Of a stretch of 64,000 nt of DNA, positions 61,695 to 64,000 are shown in pieces. Under the pieces are notes generated by a model. It saw only the letters and a list, made by a program, of their open reading frames with translations, searched no databases and was not told the origin of the DNA. Both the position numbers and the translations under genes were made by a program. The first letter of the stretch is position 1, and each line of letters starts with the position of its first letter. Source of the stretch: RYN-230 sp963711705 (lineage in GTDB: Bacteria > Actinomycetota > Actinomycetes > Streptosporangiales > Streptosporangiaceae); contig CAVQFM010000008.1 in NCBI GenBank assembly GCA_963711705.1, positions 1 to 64,000 on the forward strand, written 5' to 3'.

Positions 61695-62557
61695 GCCGCC
61701 GCCTCAAGCAGGGACAGGATCTCGTCGCGCAGCTCAGTGAAGACGGGATGCCGGATCATCTCGCGGCGGCTGCCGGTGGCTGGCAGGTCCACCTGGAACT
61801 GCGCGACCATGCGGCCGGGCCGCGGAGACATCACCACGACCCGCTCACCGATCAGGATCGCCTCTTCCACGTCGTGGGTGACCAGCACCGTCGTCCTGGG
61901 CTCGGCGTCCAGCGCGCTGCGCAGCCACTGCTGGAGGTCGGCCCGGGTGATCGAGTCGAGCGCGCCGAACGGCTCGTCGAGCAGCAGGACCTCCTTGCCC
62001 GCCACCAGAGTACGCAGGAAAGAGACCCGCTGCCGCATGCCGCCGGACAGCTGATAGGGCAGCCGGTCCTCGAAACCGGCCAGCCCGAACCGCTCGACCA
62101 GGTGGGCGACCCGCTCCCGGGCGGCCTTGCGGCGCACCCCCTGGTTCTCCAGGGCCAGCGCGGCGTTGCCGAGCACGTCACGCCACGGCAGCAGCAGGTC
62201 GCGCTGGGGCATCCAGGCACAGCGGCGCAGCCGGCCGGCCGCGGTGTCCGCGTCGAGGACGGTGATCGTGCCCTCGTTGGGCTCGTCGAGGCCGCAGATC
62301 AGCCCGAGCAGGGTGGACTTCCCGCAGCCACTGGGGCCGACAATGGCCAGCCGGCCGTGCAGCGGGACATCGAGATCGACTCCGGACACGGCCACGGTTT
62401 CGCCGAATACCCGCGCTACCCCCCGCAGCTGCAGCCCGGCGCCGGCCGCGCCGGTCCAGCCCGCCGCCCCTGCGCCTGCAGCGTCCGTCTGTGCCCCACC
62501 GGCAGCACCGTTACCTGCAGCCGAACCGCTCGTACCGGCCATCTGCCCCTCGATCAA
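61691..62557 (-). CDS. ABC importer ATPase (ThiZ/SsuB-like)
   Basis: 288 residues from ATG 62557 (62542 also possible; the first 40 residues are an Ala/Gly tail without function clues). Walker A VGPSGCGKSTLL, Q-loop WMPQRDLLLPWRDVLGN, signature LSGGMRQRVSFLRTL, Walker B EVLLLDEPFGALDS, switch VTHDVEEA. Promoter with operator immediately upstream. Powers uptake with the permease and binding protein. Confidence 0.93.
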   Translation of the reverse strand: MIEGQMAGTSGSAAGNGAAGGAQTDAAGAGAAGWTGAAGAGLQLRGVARVFGETVAVSGVDLDVPLHGRLAIVGPSGCGKSTLLGLICGLDEPNEGTITVLDADTAAGRLRRCAWMPQRDLLLPWRDVLGNAALALENQGVRRKAARERVAHLVERFGLAGFEDRLPYQLSGGMRQRVSFLRTLVAGKEVLLLDEPFGALDSITRADLQQWLRSALDAEPRTTVLVTHDVEEAILIGERVVVMSPRPGRMVAQFQVDLPATGSRREMIRHPVFTELRDEILSLLEAAA

Positions 62558-62559
62558 GA

Positions 62560-62588
62560 AAAATAGGATCTCAGATCTGCGATTCCAA
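62560..62588 (-). promoter_or_regulatory. Importer promoter with island operator copy 4
   Basis: On the minus strand: -35 TTGGAA (62588-62583), a 17-base spacer and -10 TATTTT (62565-62560). The spacer contains the operator AGATCTGAGATCC (62578-62566), one base off the core. Repressor binding here would block RNA polymerase directly. The -10 is 3 bases from the ATG at 62557, so translation may be leaderless or start at 62542. Confidence 0.7.
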
Positions 62589-62652
62589 ACAGTGAACCAA
62601 ATCTCAGGCCGATGTGCGAGATCTTGACATGGAACCGTTACGTCGGCAACGA

Positions 62653-62664
62653 GGTGTTAACACC
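62653..62664. promoter_or_regulatory. GGTGTTAACACC palindrome
   Basis: Perfect 12-base palindrome in the non-coding stretch between the importer promoter and the XRE gene. Could be an operator for either side. No second copy was noticed. Confidence 0.35.
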
Positions 62665-62872
62665 CCTACTGTGCTATCTCCGGTCCAGGCCAGGCTAGGC
62701 CGGCGAGTACCCGGAAGACCGGCAGCACGGTGATTTGCCGGGGGTTTACCAATCGTTTCCCAGGGGTCGCCCGGGCCTGCATGACAAGCTCACGTGACAC
62801 TCTGTCATGGATCGGCGACGCTGCCAACGTGACAAGCAAGCTTGACACCCACCCGGGCACCAGGCCTGGCTG

Positions 62873-63069
62873 GTGAAGAACGACGTCCGGGAGTGCCGCG
62901 CCGCCACAGGGCTGGCCCAGGGCGAGCTCGCCCGCGCACTGGCCGTTTCCCGCAGACCATCAACTCCATCGAGACCGGCCGGTACACGCCGTCCCTCCCG
63001 CTGGCCATCGCCATTGCCCGGTTCTTCGGGACCACCGTCGAGGAGATCTTCCATGCAGACCATGTCTAG
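62873..63069 (+). pseudogene. Small XRE-family regulator, single frameshift
   Basis: GTG start: KNDVRECRAATGLAQGELARALAVSR, then in the next frame QTINSIETGRYTPSLPLAIAIARFFGTTVEEIFHADHV. The whole is a 65-residue YgzD-like Cro/C1 HTH; adding one G near 62951 (TCCCGC to TCCCGGC) joins the frames. The following membrane-protein gene starts inside its end, the typical pair. Confidence 0.78.
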
Positions 63070-63240
63070 GCCCAGCCGGCAGTACTGGGGCACGCTGGCC
63101 CTGGGGCCGGCATCGGGGCCGTCTACCTGATCGGGTTTGTGATCGGCGGCAAGCCGCTGGACGGCGTGATCGCGCTGGCCATCATGGTCGGCTTCAGCGG
63201 CGCCATGTACCTGGCCGCGGCCGGCGGTGGGCCGGCCAGC
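63053..63240 (+). pseudogene. XRE-linked small membrane protein, frameshifted and shortened
   Basis: ATG 63053 overlaps the XRE stop. MSRPSRQYWGTLALG is followed, after one missing G near 63108, by AGIGAVYLIGFVIGGKPLDGVIALAIMVGFSGAMYLAAAGGG: two helices of the DUF2178-like proteins that accompany such regulators. The usual C-terminal third is missing; sequence runs into the antisense of the next gene. Confidence 0.6.
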
Positions 63241-64000
63241 TCAGCCGCCCACGGTGAGCAGCGTCTTGCCGATCGCGGTGCGGGCTTCCAGCGCGGCGTG
63301 CGCGCCGGCCGCCCGGGGCAGCGGCCAGGTCTGCCCGATGACCGGGCGGAGCCGGCCCACCGCCAGCAGGGCCAGCGCCCGCTGCGCCAGCTCATGGTGC
63401 TCACCCGCCCCGGCCTGGACCTGCTCGATGCCGCGGACCGTCACCCCGCGGCGCTGCGCGGCGGCGGGGTCGATGGCCGCGAAGCCGCCGCTGGCCGCGC
63501 CGTGCGCGGAGAACCGGCCGCCCGTGGCGAGCACACCGAACGCCGCCGCGCCCAGCGGCCCGCCGACCCCGTCGAACACCACGTCCGGCCCGGCGCCCCC
63601 GGTCGCCGCGGTCACCTGGGCGGTCCAGTCCGGCTGGCTGTAGTCCACGACCGCCTCGGCGCCACGGCGCCTGATGACGTCAAGCTTCGCCGCGCCCCGG
63701 GCCGCGCCGATCACCTGTGCCCCGCTGGCCTGGGCGATCTGCAGGAGCAGCAAGCCGAGCCCGCCGGCCGCGCCGAGCACCAGCACCCAGTCGGTGGGCT
63801 GGATCCCGGTGTGCCGGGCCAGGCCGAGCGCGGTAGCCCCGTCGTGCAGCAGCGCGGTGGCCCCGGCCAGGTCCACCCCGTCCGGCACCGCCACCAGCCG
63901 GTCCGCCGGCACCACGGCCTGCTCCGCGTAGCCGCCTGTTCCCCCGGCCGCCCCGGTGCGGGCGATCACCGCCCGGCCGGCCCAGCCCGGGTCCACGCCG
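63241..64000 (-). CDS. NADPH:quinone oxidoreductase-like MDR protein (5' end beyond window)
   Basis: 253 residues of the medium-chain dehydrogenase/reductase family; roughly the first 70 lie outside. WAGRAVIARTGAAGGTGGYAEQAVVPADRLVAVPDGVDLAGATALLHDGATAL, the nucleotide fold WVLVLGAAGGLGLLLLQIAQASGAQVIGAARG, DVVFDGVGGPLGAAAFGVLATGGRF and a TAIGKTLLTV end. No zinc-ligand cysteines in the visible part, as in quinone reductases. Reduces quinones or enones with NADPH. Confidence 0.9.
   Translation of the reverse strand, partial: GVDPGWAGRAVIARTGAAGGTGGYAEQAVVPADRLVAVPDGVDLAGATALLHDGATALGLARHTGIQPTDWVLVLGAAGGLGLLLLQIAQASGAQVIGAARGAAKLDVIRRRGAEAVVDYSQPDWTAQVTAATGGAGPDVVFDGVGGPLGAAAFGVLATGGRFSAHGAASGGFAAIDPAAAQRRGVTVRGIEQVQAGAGEHHELAQRALALLAVGRLRPVIGQTWPLPRAAGAHAALEARTAIGKTLLTVGG

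Noticed and set aside
59958..62054. 698-residue plus-strand open frame opposite the importer
   Set aside because: His/Arg/Asp-rich GC shadow; the importer genes on the other strand have all motifs.

Overview
The window is GC-rich throughout, with strong G/C bias at third codon positions, frequent GTG starts and many ATGA/GTGA stop-start overlaps. It also carries Tat and lipoprotein signals, a deazaflavin (F420)-type nitroreductase and a Mer-like luciferase-fold enzyme. This points to a filamentous or soil actinobacterium (Streptosporangiales- or Streptomyces-like). Genus cannot be settled from the sequence alone.

Layout. 1-5.6 kb is a scarred region: 3'-end pieces of a proline tRNA, an FtsX-type permease, a phage-type HNH protein and a decayed LuxR regulator. 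5.6-10.7 kb holds a broken SDR gene, a secreted metallo-beta-lactamase-fold hydrolase, an ABM-domain protein and a DrrA-DrrB-like fused ABC exporter; two of these transcription units share a twin-palindrome upstream region. 10.8-14.4 kb is an ABC exporter plus two-component system. 14.4-16.2 kb contains transposon and integrase debris, a LapA-like protein and a ~100-bp repeat also present at 3.3 kb. 16.2-19.3 kb is leuS behind a leucine-codon leader peptide and attenuator. 19.4-20.9 kb is a broken two-component system cut at another tRNA-Pro scrap. 21-43.8 kb is mixed: envelope, redox, glycosyltransferase, stress and regulatory genes, including a YCII/ECF sigma pair, a secreted phosphoesterase, a CbiG-CobJ fusion and an aldo/keto reductase.

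43.9-62.6 kb is the most interesting part: a catabolic or salvage island bound together by a palindromic operator (AGATCT-N-AGATCT) that occurs at four promoter regions. It contains an NMT1/THI5-like ABC importer, two TenA (thiaminase II-type) proteins, two M20 hydrolases, three cytosine-deaminase/chlorohydrolase-like amidohydrolases, an ACMSD-like amidohydrolase, a luciferase-like oxidoreductase, a CoA-transferase, a two-subunit B12-dependent acyl-CoA mutase, a GMC oxidoreductase and a GntR/FCD regulator. The importer-M20-TenA core matches the known salvage route for base-degraded thiamine (ThiXYZ, YlmB, TenA). The extra enzymes suggest that the pyrimidine moiety, or an analogue, is catabolised to central metabolites. 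That pathway is inference.

A second recurring theme is single-base indels. At least nine otherwise well-conserved genes are broken by apparent 1-nt changes, often the loss of one G from a G run. This may be sequencing error or genuine decay, and it affects the GntR regulator and the GMC enzyme of the island. The window ends inside a quinone oxidoreductase gene.
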